Positions 21,739 to 33,543 of a stretch of DNA of 64,000 nucleotides are shown piece after piece. A program made the translations under genes and the position numbers. Source of the DNA: Erodium maritimum (taxonomy: Eukaryota; Streptophyta; Magnoliopsida; Geraniales; Geraniaceae). Positions within the stretch are counted from its first letter, which is position 1. Each line of letters starts with the position of its first letter. The notes beneath the pieces are model-generated. The model worked only from the letters and a program-made list of their open reading frames with translations. It had not been told where the DNA came from and did no database searches. The DNA is taken from the NCBI GenBank assembly GCA_963921825.1, contig OY997592.1, forward strand, positions 64,066,336-64,130,335, read 5' to 3'.

Positions 21739-24700
21739 TCAGCATGCACAGCCACCTCTCTGTTCTGTCTCAACAGCCTCCGGTATCCCCTGGAAGTATC
21801 TGTAAACAACATCGACCAAACATCTCATAGAATTAGTTAAGATATGACAATAATATTATTTACATGTGCTGCGGAGTTCAGTTTTCTACTATCTAAAATA
21901 AGATTAACTTATTGCATATAACTAAACTAAAACATATAGCTCTAGAAACAGGGAGGCTCACTCATGTCAAGAAAAGAAATTGATAGTGCAATAAACAGAA
22001 CCATACTAGAAACCATCATTTTACACTTCAAACATCAGCATATGTTAATGTAAATTGGTATTCCGGTTGCAATGGTAAACGGTTAATTGCACAATTCACA
22101 CATTATAAAGAAATATTTTTAAGTTAATTTGGGAGATAGCGTTTGATTTCACATTCATGATTTCAGTGCCAATGTTTCAAATACAAAATCAACTCTAGAG
22201 TTTGGGAATTAGCATTTTTTTTATACTCTATGCTTAAGGATCCCACTCCTCTCATCCACTTTGAAGGACTCAGAATCATTACGGGAATATAAATGAACGA
22301 AGGAAAATACCAGTTCCTTCCAACAAAATGCTGCCTTCATATTAAAAGGTATCTAAAAATTTCAAAATAAAAATGGATGCCATGTGCACTACAGATTGGC
22401 TTTAGCCTAAAACAGAATTCCAACTTACGTGAAGAACATGGATAATTACTACACACAAAAAAAAACTAAGCGGGAGTATCTCAAATCTTCATAATGGCCA
22501 TCACCATGCTTTATAACAGAACATTAAGATAGATGTACAGAGACAAGTTGCACCCACTATCCTACAGGAACCATAGTGATGCTTCACAATGTACACCAAG
22601 AGTTCCACACACTTTGTGTTATATAAACAAAACTGAAGGTTTTACAGTCATTCCTTATTCCAGGAAATGGTGCAAACCTTCATCATCTCTACCAAACCAC
22701 GGTTATAACTGATCAGCAGCCACAAATGCATCTTTTGTCGTCTTTTCATTTACTTCTTTCGCTCTATTACTTGTGTTCGACAATGGTAACAGTTGATTAT
22801 TAGATGTGTATCCATTATGCAGATGTTCTCTATTTTCCTTAATGGTCTGTTATGTATATAGTAATGTAAATAGGGATTTGGAAAGAATAAAAATCTGTCT
22901 CAGGATTTGGCATCCTATGCACATCTGTTATGTACTTCACATCAACCAAAACTGATTCAACGAGTTTTTTAAAAAGGCTAATGTCTAAGACTGTGATAGG
23001 AAAATGTTACCGATGCAAGGTCAGCAGGCTTTAGATACCTAGCCTGTGGGCATCCTTAGCATTAATGATCGTACATATCCTAATTACGTTATACTAACCC
23101 TTCTCCACAGTTTTAGGCCATTAACATTTTAGTTTTATTCCCTTAAAAAAAACATTGTAGTTTTATGTGATAAGCACCTAACCAAGTAGTTATAACCATA
23201 ATAAATGTCAAATTAGTGCATATAATAGATGGTGGAATTTTAGCTTGGGAACCATTATCCTCTTATGACTGTCACTATTACGTAAGAAGCCACACATATT
23301 ATGCCAACTTCATATAAGGTAGAAACTGGCTGTCAAGTAAACTTACATGTCCTGATCATGCTCATTGGCTAAAGCAGCTTTGGCAATGCAAAGGAATGCT
23401 GCATCAACATTGTAGTCCTCTTTCGCTGATGTTTCAAAGTATGGTATGTTACCTTTTGAAGCACACCATTCCTTTGCTTTCTTCTCAGAAACCTGTACAC
23501 GACAACAGATTAGACCAACATTAAATGAAAATGATTTAGCTAATTCTATAGTTGTATATCCTTACCACTCGACTATTCCCTCCATCAATGTCAATCTTGT
23601 TGCCAAGCAATATAAAAGGGAAGGTCCCGGGATCAGGTGGATTTGCCTAGGACAGCGCGAATTTGAAAGCAAGTCAATACTCCAAACAGGAAACAAAGTT
23701 ATTCGTAAGGATTTTGCAATAAAAACTCAAGGAACTACAAGTGAACCAAAAATGGTAGGCAACTGAAAATGGTTGTATTGTATGAGAAACGGAGAAACGT
23801 AATACTACAAACAATTAAAACACATAATTGTACATCATATGAAGATCCAGATACCAAAGCTAGTAGATGGATGACAATTATGCACCATTTTATGGCATCG
23901 TGCCGGCTAAAAGAGCCACGGAAATGTGGATGTCAAAGGACCAGGTTGAGCAACACTTTTCACCAGCAATATTGTCAGAAATTGAACACTAAAATCTACA
24001 TTTCAGCTTTTGTCAAAGCTTTCTGATAAAAAAATATATGCATCCCAAAGTAATGGGAATACAAAAGAATTTTTCAACAGTCAAATTTTCTCTATCCATC
24101 ACCCTCACAAACCTCTATAATCCTTCTAAACATTGATAGAACTATAATTATTTTTATAGGGTGGAGAAAATATCATAGATGAAAAAAAAACAGATCAAGG
24201 CATCATATTTCTCAAATTGTATATACATCAGAAACACACAAAAAATATTTCAAATTGATCAGGGAGACAAAAGCCATCATTAGACAAAATAATCAGTAAT
24301 GCATGTTTTCACCTTCACACTGTTGTATTGATCAAAATTGTTTTAAGATTGTGCTTCAAAGCATAAGAATCTATTCGAAAGAGAGCAAATATCGCAACAT
24401 AAACTGTCAGTTAGATCGAGAAAATCAACATGCTCCCACTCCAAACAATTGTTACTGAATACACTAATTTTAAAAATCAAGTCAACCATGAACCGTAAAA
24501 GCACTAAGTTTTCAAATTAATCATGGGTGGCTTTCACAGAACAAAATAAAGATCAAACAATCTACAAAATCCAGCTAATCATTAGAAAACCCTGCACTCA
24601 TAACTTTAATTTTGGCAGGTACAAAGTTTAAGTAAAACAGTCAAGGATTTCGCTTCCCACATTGATTACCTTTCTAGTTTACACTCATTCCACTTAAAGA

Positions 24701-25770
24701 AAACTAAACACATTAATCCAATATTAAAGGAAACATATTAACATGTTATGTAGAAGAACCCACGAGTATATAATTGGGGGTGGGGGGGATTTACCGTTAC
24801 AAATTCACTTTACCATTTTCAGGATATATTACAAAGGTTTGATCGCCCCAACAATCGAGAGACATAATGGGAGAAACGACCTATCGCTACAACATTATTC
24901 AAGGAATTAAAAGGAAAGAAAAGATTGAATCAAAAGAAAGAACGCTAAGTTAGTGTACCTGTTTGAGAAATTCCTCATGCCAATTGTCAAGAGTGTCAAA
25001 GGACTTCATCACATTAACATCATACACCAGAACACAACAATCAGCTCCTCTATAGAACGCAACTCCAAGACTCTGAAATCGCTCTTGCCCAGCTGTGTCC
25101 CATATCTTCAAATGCAGACACAGGAAATTAGCATATAAGTACCCCCTCCGTACCACCCAAAAAGGAACTTCTAAACAACACCAAATTGCAATTAAAATGA
25201 ATAAAGAGAAACCCACTTGAAGAGTAACAAGCCTGTCATCAATTTGGAGTTCCTTGGTCACAAAATCAGCACCAATTGTAGCTTTATACTGTTGACTGAA
25301 CTTCTTATGCACATATCTAAACAAAGGCTAAAGATCCACAACCATCAACAACTCGAACAGAAAACAAATAAGTTATAGCAAATACATTTCAATCAAAACG
25401 GAACCAAAACCTTAATTGCATACACAACACAATGCACCACTGTAACCTACTCAACTAATTAATTAGAAAACAGACAAAAATAAATCGTACGAATATTAAA
25501 AAAACACAAATTTCAGAGATCTCGAACCAGAGAAATAACAATAGACACAGAGCGAACTCTATTCAGAAGTTGAAGGATACTGGTTCATCAACGACGTCTT
25601 CCCAACCCTGACACCACAAAACCACAAATCAGACACACAATACATACACAGGAATGGTAAGCGACGGACAATGACTGAAGAGAAAAAAAATGCGAGAGCG
25701 TAACCCTAGGAACGTACCCGCTGTCGCCGAGAACGATGACCTTGAGCAAAGTGCGCCTGCGCAGAGACAT
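21739..25770 (-). CDS. RABG3: Rab7-type small GTPase (RABG3 group), 7 exons
   Basis: Rab7 GTPases control fusion at the late endosome and vacuole. Exons on the - strand: 25770-25718, 25607-25581, 25316-25217, 25105-24959, 23646-23566, 23492-23347, 21799-21739, giving 204 aa, close to the usual 206. Nucleotide motifs are intact: GDSGVGKTS (P-loop, split by intron 1), the effector loop [25 protein letters not shown] and ETSAK. The start [18 protein letters not shown] is typical of RABG3 proteins. The C-terminus GGCAC is a CXC double-geranylgeranylation signal for membrane anchoring. Exon 2 is only 27 nt. The last intron is about 1.5 kb and holds nothing recognisable. The gene looks intact; which RABG3 member (a-f) it is cannot be settled here. 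Confidence 0.95.
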
Positions 25771-26351
25771 GGCGGAGCAGAGGAGAAGAAGGTACAAAAA
25801 GAGTCGACGGAACGCGCGAGAATGGAAATTCGGTGAATCAAGGCCAGACTCAGACTCAGACTCAGAGCTGTGAGGTCGAAGCGATGGAGTTGTCTAGACC
25901 CGACCCGAATGTCTGGTTTCGGGTTCGAGAAGAGCTTCGAGAGAGAAAGGAGAAGGAGAAAGGGGCGCGAATTTCGATCCTCTCTCGGTGTTGCGTGAAT
26001 CGAATGAATATTGATTTAGCCTTTTGATTTGGTGGCTCTTTCTGTTTAAGGACACGTTTGGTTTTGGGTTCTGCGCAAGCCTAATATTCTCAAACATTTT
26101 CGCTTTTTCAAAAATTTTACCAAACGCCTTTTTCTAGATTTACTTTTACGAATTGTAATTTATTAGAATAAAATTAGATTTAGAAAGCAGCACGAGACGA
26201 CACCGTCCTATTCCTAGGAAAGTAGGAGTAGAATCTAAGTTTCGCATAAAAATAATAAAACCAAACCAACCTACCATTTTGCTTGGAACTAATGTTTGTA
26301 CAAATTGATTTGTAAACTTTTTATAATTTATAAAAATAATAATGTTCCACC
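25771..26351. other. 5' flank of the Rab gene
   Basis: The first ~80 bp are probably the Rab 5' UTR. A short CAGACT repeat lies at 25847-25865. I see no other gene, and the remainder is AT-rich. Confidence 0.5.
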
Positions 26352-26643
26352 ATCTATAGTAGAGGTGGGCAAAAAAAACCGAAACCGCTAAAACCAACCA
26401 CCACCAATCAAAAACCGTACCGGAGAACTCGGAACCGGGATCACCGGCGACATTTTCGGTGGAGAGACGTCCGAACCGAAAAATTAAGGTTGGTTGTCGC
26501 TTTTTAAAACGTCAAACCATCGGTTAACCAACTAAACCGGTATTAATCATCATATACATGTGGCTTCATAATAGTCACTGATCCGATGCAGATGAATAGC
26601 CCGTGAGCACTCTTCCGCGTCACACGGATTGTCAACATAGAAC

Positions 26644-27590
26644 ACGATAACACAGGTTCCTAACCTTCTTGAACTTTTGGTTATCACGTCTTAACCCAGA
26701 CCAACCTTTGGTTACAATTCCAAACATGAAAGGTTGGGAATTTTACAAAAAGTATAAAAATTTGTCCAAGTTAACATCACTGTTGGACAACAGAACATGT
26801 GCATGTCACGTGTACTGTTTTAAATTTAAATATGACTATTTCGCCCTCAACCTTTGTTACACATCTTAACATTCACCGACATTTGTTACACATCCTAACC
26901 CTTACTATGCATTATTTCACACAAACCATCAAAATCACATTCACAACTCATTAGTTCTGAATTTTTTATGGGTTCTAGCTTCTTTTCATGAATTTTGACG
27001 TTGAATCTTTTATGGGTTCTAGCTTTTTTTCATGAATATGGTAAAAATGATTGTTATTATTTTGTTTCTAAGTGTTTGGACAGAGAGAAAATGAAAGAAA
27101 AATAATACAAATGACAAAAATTATGGACTTTTAATCCTTTATATTTATGGGTTTGATCTTTTCTTCATGAATTTGCTTCTGAGTGTTTGGATAGAGAGAA
27201 AATGAAAGAAAAACAGTAAATATGAGAAACATAAAAAAATATTTGACTTTTAATCCTTACTGGGGTTTGAGCTTTTTTTTCATGAATTCGCTTCCGAGTG
27301 TTTGGATACCGAGAAAACGAAAAAAAATGTGCAATATTTTTACCTAACATCCATAGAAGTTTCAAGGTCTGAAAACAGAGCAAAAAAGAAAGTGAGGGAG
27401 GTTGAAGAAGAGGGCTTGAGGACATAAAAGACATTTCATAACTAAAACTAACATCATCCAAATTTTTAACAGTTTTTTATACTAATTGTAAAATTCTGAA
27501 CATTTCATGTATGGAATTGTAACCAAAAGTTAGTCTGGATTAGGACGTGATAACCAAAGGTTCAAAAAGGTTAGGAACCAGCGTTTTCCC
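26644..27590. mobile_element. Foldback element related to 8244-8734, nested in the hAT element
   Basis: The left arm (CAGGTTCCTAACC...GTCTTAACCCAGACCAACC) and right arm (TTAGTCTGGATTAGGACGTG...AGGTTAGGAACCAGCG) are inverted and match the arms of the element in laccase 1 intron 5. The outer 10-13 bp of the left end are degraded, and no 9-bp duplication is clear. The interior holds tandem repeats instead of a continuous palindrome. Confidence 0.7.
26967..27330. repeat. Degenerate tandem repeat, unit about 115-130 bp
   Basis: The motif TATGGGTT(C/T), a run of T, CATGAATTTG, then AGTGTTTGGA(C/T)AGAGAGAAAATG and GACTTTTAATCCT, recurs near 27010, 27145 and 27260 with a partial copy at 26967. It lies inside the foldback element. 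Confidence 0.8.
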
Positions 27591-27869
27591 ATTTTTCCTT
27601 TTGTTTTGGAGAATATAGTAATATGTTTTTGCTTGAAATAGAAACATGTGTATAGTTATTGGTATTCATATTTATACTTAGATGTAGTAAAGTGGCTGGT
27701 TGGTTAAAATCACTAACCAACCGGTCAGTAAACTGGTTGATTTCACTATGAAGAATTGGTCTTTGGGTTGAGGCTGATTCCAAGATCCATTAAACCAAGA
27801 ACATGGGGTTGGGTTCGTGAAAGAGTTCATTGGGTGGTTAACCACCCAATTCCCACCCCTAATCTATAG

Positions 27870-28293
27870 TTTCTATGCAATAATTGTCTTAAAATCCTTC
27901 TCATCATATGGGTTTTTGACAAATACAACATACCAAAGTATCATATATTATAGGGGATTTTGTTGTATCATCTCAGCTTTTAGGGATTAAAAAACTGAGT
28001 TTTAGTGAAAGATTGATCTAAGAAAGTTGTTCATTTTCATTCTAAGTTAGTACTTGTATCTTCTGATCCTTTACTTTTTAAAATCTAAACAAAATAAATA
28101 AGTAGTGCGGGAACTTCTAAAAACCAATAAATCATCATCAAACTTGAAATGCTGCACAATTGGAAAACCTCTTATTCTAATACAGCTTTGTTCAACAAAA
28201 TTTGAAAACAAACTTATATGAAAACAGAAATACACAGACAGCTCTACAAAAAAGAAATTGTCCTTCTTCCTCGTTAAGGGAAAGGGATTGTGT
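27870..28293. other. Intergenic, 3' side of the two-span membrane protein gene
   Basis: AT-rich, no reading frame with recognisable features. It probably includes the 3' UTR of the - strand gene that ends at 28294. Confidence 0.5.
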
Positions 28294-31036
28294 TCAGTAA
28301 CCATATTTTTTCAGAAAGTCTCTGGTTCTCTTACTCATGCGAGTAAAAATAATCACCACACAAGCAAGAATCCATGGAGGGAAGCTGAAGCCATAAATGT
28401 TCAGCTTATTGTTCCAATTTGGATATTGTTGAGAAACCAGTGTGATCAAGAGAGTTATAACCGCTACTCCCACCAAGATCTTGGTCACAGGCAGGAGCAT
28501 GGAGTCCTGAAATAAAAGAATGTGGATGAACTTAATAGTATTCAAGCAATAAAACACATATCAGATAAGGGAGTTGTTAAGTTTTAGAGATGTAGATGAA
28601 CAGGGATTGTGGTTGCAGGATGCTTAAGACATATGATGAGTTCCTTGGTTAATGCAATACCAATGGCATGATCGCATATGTAACTGAATACAAACAAGTT
28701 AACTGAAAGCATTGTTTTAAAAATCGGTCGAGGCAAGGTGAACATTTTTAACCTTAAGGCGGCGCCTCTCGGACAAATTTCAAGTTTATACCTCAGGTGC
28801 TTTCGAAGCACCTGAGGTGTGCGCCTCACCACTGAAGCGGTGAGGCACACCTCGTATTTTTGGGTGTTTTTGATCAGCCATCTCTCACCAATCTCCCTTA
28901 GAATTCTCACGTAAACCTTGTTATATTTGTATCAGAGTTCTGTCAATCCAATGGGCTTTAGAATTTAGGCCCGTTTTCTTATCTGATTTCCAAATCAACC
29001 CTTGTGTAGTATATACATATGATCTCATACAAGTTTTGAATCATCAAATACAAAAGTAAATTCCTAATATTAGCATAGTATCAGAGCCTTTGTTCTCTTT
29101 CTTGCCTATTTCCAGTTCTCACTATCCTCGTCTCTGAGTTCCATGATCGAGTTTCTGAAGACCCATGGCAGTGCATCATGTCTCACGACATCCCGTTTCC
29201 TAATCTAATTTTCTAATAAATGCACCTTGATTAGTATATATATGTGTTCTTGTACAAGTCTTGAATCATCAAATACAAAGGTAAATTCCTAAGATTAGCA
29301 AGTTCATGATCAGTAGCATGGATTGAAGGCTTTATAGATTGGGAAGCCTAATTTCTGTGCAGCTTAAGAAACTTCTATTAGATGCTATGTTAGGGTGAGT
29401 AGATCGTAACTGAGACTAAGTAACAAGGATAGTAAGAAGATAGGAATCATATTGTAAGCAAACGATTGTTTGTGACCCGGTCTCGGCGAGCCAACAATCA
29501 AGTTAGAATTCTCAAAATACCTGCAACCTCTACTCATCTCCTCTTATATAGAGACAGCCAAATATGGCTTCTCCACCACCTTCTGGTGATTGTACTAATC
29601 ACCTTGTCAGTTACTCGATCCCCAAATTAACCATTTTAATCATGCAATCATTAATGGTGATTATAATCACCCATGACCATGCAATCAGAGATCTCGATTA
29701 CTTGGACTTGCTAAGTTGGTTTGCATTATTTACTCTCCTTAATTAAGACATAGTTGACTACCTACCTTGCCACCTCAACACCTGATTCTCCTTCACCCTT
29801 AACCATGCAATCACTGATGGTGATTAGAATCACCCTTAATATGTTGCAACTGAAGCTGCTCATTTAATTGAATGCTTGAAGTTTGCTATGAGTTATGGCC
29901 TGGTTGAGATTTTTTAGACTTTTGTGTTGATGATTGATGAATGTTATATTTTTCTCGGGTTGATTTATAAGAATAAAAAAGATAAACTATTACATGCCTG
30001 CAAATATATGAATATGTTTCAAGACCAAGTGAAAGAAACAATGGATAACTCCACAAAATAACTGTTCTTTGACTTCCATTTTCACATCCTACTATTCGTG
30101 ACTTTTCGTTTCACTTCCTACCTGTATGGTAACGTAGTTTTTACATAAAACTAACGTTGATTTCTACAAATTGATGGTAGGAAGTGAAACAAAAGTCACT
30201 AATAGTAGGATGTGAAAATGGAAGTCAAAGAACAGTTATTTCCTGGAGTTATCCCAAGAAACAACTCAAAGCAAAACTTCATATAGATACATAAACACCC
30301 ATTCACATGATACACACAAGTATTACAACTATACATCCTTTAACACAAGTCAGCAACAACATAATTCCATATTTTATACTAGCCATAAACCAAGAACACC
30401 AGCAATATCTCTCAGCAGAGGCAATTACTCAAAAAAAAAGGCAATACCTCAATTTAACACAAATAAAGTCAAGACAATAAAAATGCATTGTAAAGAACAT
30501 ACTTAAAATTTGAAATTATGTTCTATAAAACCTTAAGGAAGCTTCCTTGGTGGAATCATATGACGAACAGAATCAAACCCAAATACTAATTGATCAAATG
30601 AAAAATACCCAAATCGAAAAAAGCTCAAAAAAAGCAAGCAGAGAATAATTACCTTAGGTTCTCCATCGATGTAAACCACGGAGCCATCCTTGTAGGCGAG
30701 CATGGACCTGCCGTTCCTGGGGCTGAAGCGGATGGGGGCGCCCCGACCGGTACCGGGAGTGAAGGCGAAGATGGCCTTGAGGCCGTACTTGTCGCAGATG
30801 TCGCGGGCCTCGAGCTGGTCCTGGTCCCAACCTCCGAGGCTTGACTTGAACTTGTCGATCGGACCCTTCCCTCGCCGGTACAAATGGACCTCGACCTCCG
30901 GCACCTTGGTTCTGACGGTCTTCGGATGCGGGTTTGAATGAGACCCCATTGAGGACTTGAGGGTCGTTTCCTGGATCTCTGTGCTTCCTTCGGCCTTCTC
31001 CTCCATTTTGGATTCACCCTCTTCACCTTTTTCCAT
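28294..31036 (-). CDS. Plant-specific protein with two membrane spans, function unknown, 2 exons
   Basis: Exon 1 is 31036-30653 (128 codons) and exon 2 is 28506-28294, joined in phase 0 by a 2.1-kb GT-AG intron, giving 198 aa. Residues 1-45 are charged and low complexity. Residues 46-128 form a soluble domain containing EVEVHLYRRGKGPIDKFKSS, GGWDQDQLEARDICDKYG, RNGRSML and VVYIDGEP, with the look of a conserved domain. Exon 2 encodes two hydrophobic helices (about residues 136-152 and 172-186) and a basic tail ending RDFLKKYGY. I recognise the pattern as a widespread plant membrane protein family but know no proven function. The start is the first in-frame ATG, followed at once by an acidic stretch. 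The intron holds an LTR remnant and a foldback element. Confidence 0.85.
28720..28862. repeat. GC-rich inverted-repeat segment in the intron
   Basis: CCTCAGGTGCTTTCGAAGCACCTGAGG (28791-28817) is a perfect hairpin, next to a second one, GTGCGCCTCACC...GGTGAGGCACAC. It is probably a small repeat element; family not recognised. Confidence 0.5.
28970..29305 (-). mobile_element. LTR retrotransposon remnant: two LTR ends and a primer-binding site
   Basis: The segment 28970-29075 recurs, diverged, at about 29192-29305: both contain TTGAATCATCAAATACAAA and TAAATTCCTAA(T/G)ATTAGCA. The first copy is followed at 29076 by TAGTATCAGAGCC, the usual plant primer-binding-site form. This is a small broken fossil inside the intron of the membrane protein gene. 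The + strand carries the LTR sense, but the host gene runs on the - strand. Confidence 0.55.
30042..30255. mobile_element. Mutator-type foldback MITE, 214 bp, in intron
   Basis: A near-perfect palindrome: the left arm begins TGGATAACTCC and the right arm ends GGAGTTATCCC, with ACTTCCATTTTCACATCCTA mirrored on both sides. The perfect 9-bp duplication AAGAAACAA lies at 30033-30041 and 30256-30264. Confidence 0.92.
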
Positions 31037-31183
31037 TAATCGTCTTTGGCTTCAAGCTCGAATTCAGAATGTAACTCAATGTTATTATTGTTGCATCTAC
31101 AAATAAGGTTAATTTCATGAATAATATATATTCAAAAAATTGAATATACTACATAATTTTTAAATACCAGGTTGCAAACATAT

Positions 31184-31188
31184 GCGGG

Positions 31189-31231
<43 letters not shown>

Positions 31232-31256
31232 AGGTGTTCGATCCACCTTCACCGCA
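31184..31256 (+). tRNA. tRNA-Phe: tRNA-Phe (anticodon GAA)
   Basis: A 73-nt gene without intron. The acceptor strand GCGGGGA pairs with TCACCGC, and A is the discriminator. The D arm carries the A box TAGCTCAGTTGGG, the anticodon loop reads CTGAAGA, and the T arm TTCGATC is part of the B box. It differs from the plant tRNA-Phe sequence I know only in two T-stem pairs, which change together (AGGTG pairing CACCT in place of GCGTG pairing CACGC). TTTT at 31262 is a Pol III stop. It lies about 150 bp from the divergently read membrane protein gene. Confidence 0.95.
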
Positions 31257-31261
31257 TATAC

Positions 31262-31265
31262 TTTT
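31262..31265 (+). terminator. Pol III terminator of tRNA-Phe
   Basis: TTTT six bases after the tRNA 3' end. Confidence 0.7.
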
Positions 31266-31544
31266 CTGTTTTTGATAGCAAATATCCACGAAAACTCGTA
31301 TTCATTGCTGGTGTAATCACACGACAGTTAACATTTTTAAAAAAAAATATGCTGCCATGCATTTATGGAAAATATTAGTTGTTGTTGAGTGGGTATGAGT
31401 GTGGCATGTCCACTCGAGCTATATAGATGAGCATCTAGAGTTTTTTTATATATATAAGAAGCAAAATGATTAATATTATACAAAAAGATTGAGTCTAATA
31501 ACCTGTACAGTTGATCAAATTATCACAAGTTAACTTAGCTATCA

Positions 31545-33543
31545 GCAACTTTGCGGCCGTCAACAAGAGCTTGCTTTTGAAGTGGTGGTGGCGGTTTGTC
31601 ACGGAGCGGACTTTCTTATGACGGAGGGTGTTATGTGCTCGGCATGGCTGGGTCGAGTACGAGTGGAATCTCTCTTGTCTTCCGCTCGCTCATTGCTCCT
31701 CTTCTCTGTTTCTTCGTCATATTGCTCATCTAGCTCAAGATCCTCGCTTTCCTGAGATTTTTGGTCCGGGGAAGGTCCGTTGGGTGTTAGGTTCTGGGTG
31801 TTTCATCCGATTCTGGGAGGATGCTTGGGGCACAGATGTTCCTTTTTCGACTCTGTTTCCTCGCCTTTACCTCTTGTTGGTAGAGCAAAGTCACAGTTAT
31901 TCACTTCAAAGTGAACGATGGGTGGAATTTCACTTTCCGTCGTTACCTCTTAGATAGAGAGCTCCTCGCCTTGAAGGACATATGCACCTTTCTCTTGGGC
32001 GTTCGCCTCAACTTCTCAGGTCCTGACAGATTGTCCTCCTGGTCCTTATATCCCCACGGTTTTTCGACATCGGCAGCTTTTAATGCCTTTTCCAACGTCG
32101 ACGGGGTGGACTTTGTTTTCTGGGCTTGCATAGTTTGGAAGAGCGCTGATTCGTCTAAGGTCCAATCTTTTGCTTGGCTTGTCGCTCTGGATGCCATCCC
32201 TACTAGATCTTTCTTGGCGGCGAGGGGTTTCTCGATCCCTGTGTGTCTTTGATTGTGCCCTATGTGTGGCAGACACATCGAGGACACATCTCACCTTTCT
32301 TATTACTTGTGGATGGGCTGGGCAAGTGTAGTCCTTGGTTCTTCAATTGTGGGGGGTCTTCTCAGCTCTCCCTTCTTCTCATGCTTTGTTCATCTCGTAA
32401 TGGCATTCAATTTGTGGGGTGCGCCGCCTGCGTAAATCTTGGTCTCGTCTCAGCTTTTTGGTATTATGATTCCTTTGGTTAGCTCGGAACGCCAAAAGTT
32501 TCCAAGGAGCTCCGATCCCTGATCCGTTTATCATTCTTCGGAGAATTTAGTTCGGGGAACTTACGTTGCTTCAAGCGAATCGTCGAGCCACATCTCCTAG
32601 CTCCTGGATGGTGTCGCTGACTCTTGCTCTATCTCAGCATTAGGGATGGCAGAAAAACCCGAACCCGATGGGGACCCGAGGTCCCCGACCCGATCGGGGC
32701 GGGGAAAACCCGATCAACCGGGTATTTGACCGGGGACGGGGCGGGGACGGGATTGGTACCACCCGCCCCGAACCCGCCCCGGTATTATTATTAAATACAA
32801 AAATATGTTATGAAGCAAATAAGTAACATTGGTGTAGTGGTAAAAGGCTTCCTTATTTGTCCAAGGACTTGGTTTTGATTCTCCACAATATCAAGAATTT
32901 TTATTTTTGTTTTGATTTGTTAAACTTAAATCACAAAATAAGTAGAACTTGTATGTTTCGAAACCAAGACCTCATGTAGCCAAGATTACCTGGAGTACCA
33001 CTGAGCTATGTATACATTTGCGTTAGTTGATTATTTCTATTGTATATGTAGTATTTAATCAATACGTAAAACACAAAGTTTCAAGTCCCACATCGCCCGC
33101 GTACAAGGTGTTCATCACTTTGCTTCTCTATAAAATGAAGCATTAGTTTGCTTTACTTACAACTTATTTATGGGCTTATTCTACCATAATAATCTAGTAA
33201 ATTTTTGGGTCTATATTAAATATGGCCTAACATTTTTTATAGTTGACAAATTTTTATTTATTTTAGTTCTGAATTTTTTGGAACATATTTGTAAAATCGG
33301 GGCGGGTCAATTTCGGGGCAAGGTGAAATCGGGGCGGGGTCGGGTATCATGAAACCCGCCCCATACCCGCCCCGTTGCCATCCCTACTCAGCATGCTTGA
33401 GCTCCTCCTTTTTTTCATCTTTTTCGGCCTCTTGGGTCATGTAGACTTTGTCTGGATCTTTTTATTGGTTTGGTGGTTTGTGGTTTTGTTTCCCGGAACC
33501 TACATCACTTATTAATGCATTATTTATTTTCTTATTAAAAAAA
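31545..33543 (+). mobile_element. 5'-truncated LINE (zf-RVT end of ORF2), split by an hAT MITE
   Basis: Translation gives segments of the zinc-binding region after the reverse transcriptase of plant LINEs: ALLLKWWWRFVTER, then VRWVLGSGCFIRFWEDAWG, then SSKVQSFAWLVALDAIPTR, then CPMCGRHIEDTSHL. Frames shift between segments, so it is dead. The 3' UTR resumes at 33395 (TGTCTGGATCTTTTTATTGG) after the hAT element and ends in an A-run at 33537-33543. The missing 5' two thirds are typical of incomplete reverse transcription. Confidence 0.8.
32641..33386. mobile_element. hAT-type MITE, 746 bp, inside the LINE
   Basis: Inverted ends TAGGGATGGCA and TGCCATCCCTA, with the perfect 8-bp duplication CTCAGCAT at 32633-32640 and 33387-33394. 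CGGGGCGGGG-type repeats lie under both ends. There is no coding capacity. Confidence 0.93.

Larger units (their letters stand above)
26360..27861. mobile_element. hAT-type non-autonomous element, 1.5 kb, with nested insertion
   Basis: The left end TAGAGGTGGG and right end CCCACCCCTA are inverted repeats (9 of 10 match). They are flanked by the perfect 8-bp duplication ATCTATAG at 26352-26359 and 27862-27869, the hAT signature. Subterminal CCGGTT/AACCGG-type words occur on both sides. No transposase is present. A foldback element (26644-27590) occupies the middle; without it the host element is about 555 bp. Confidence 0.85.

Noticed and set aside
31172-31378. Small + strand frame
   Set aside because: It runs through the tRNA-Phe gene and has no independent support.
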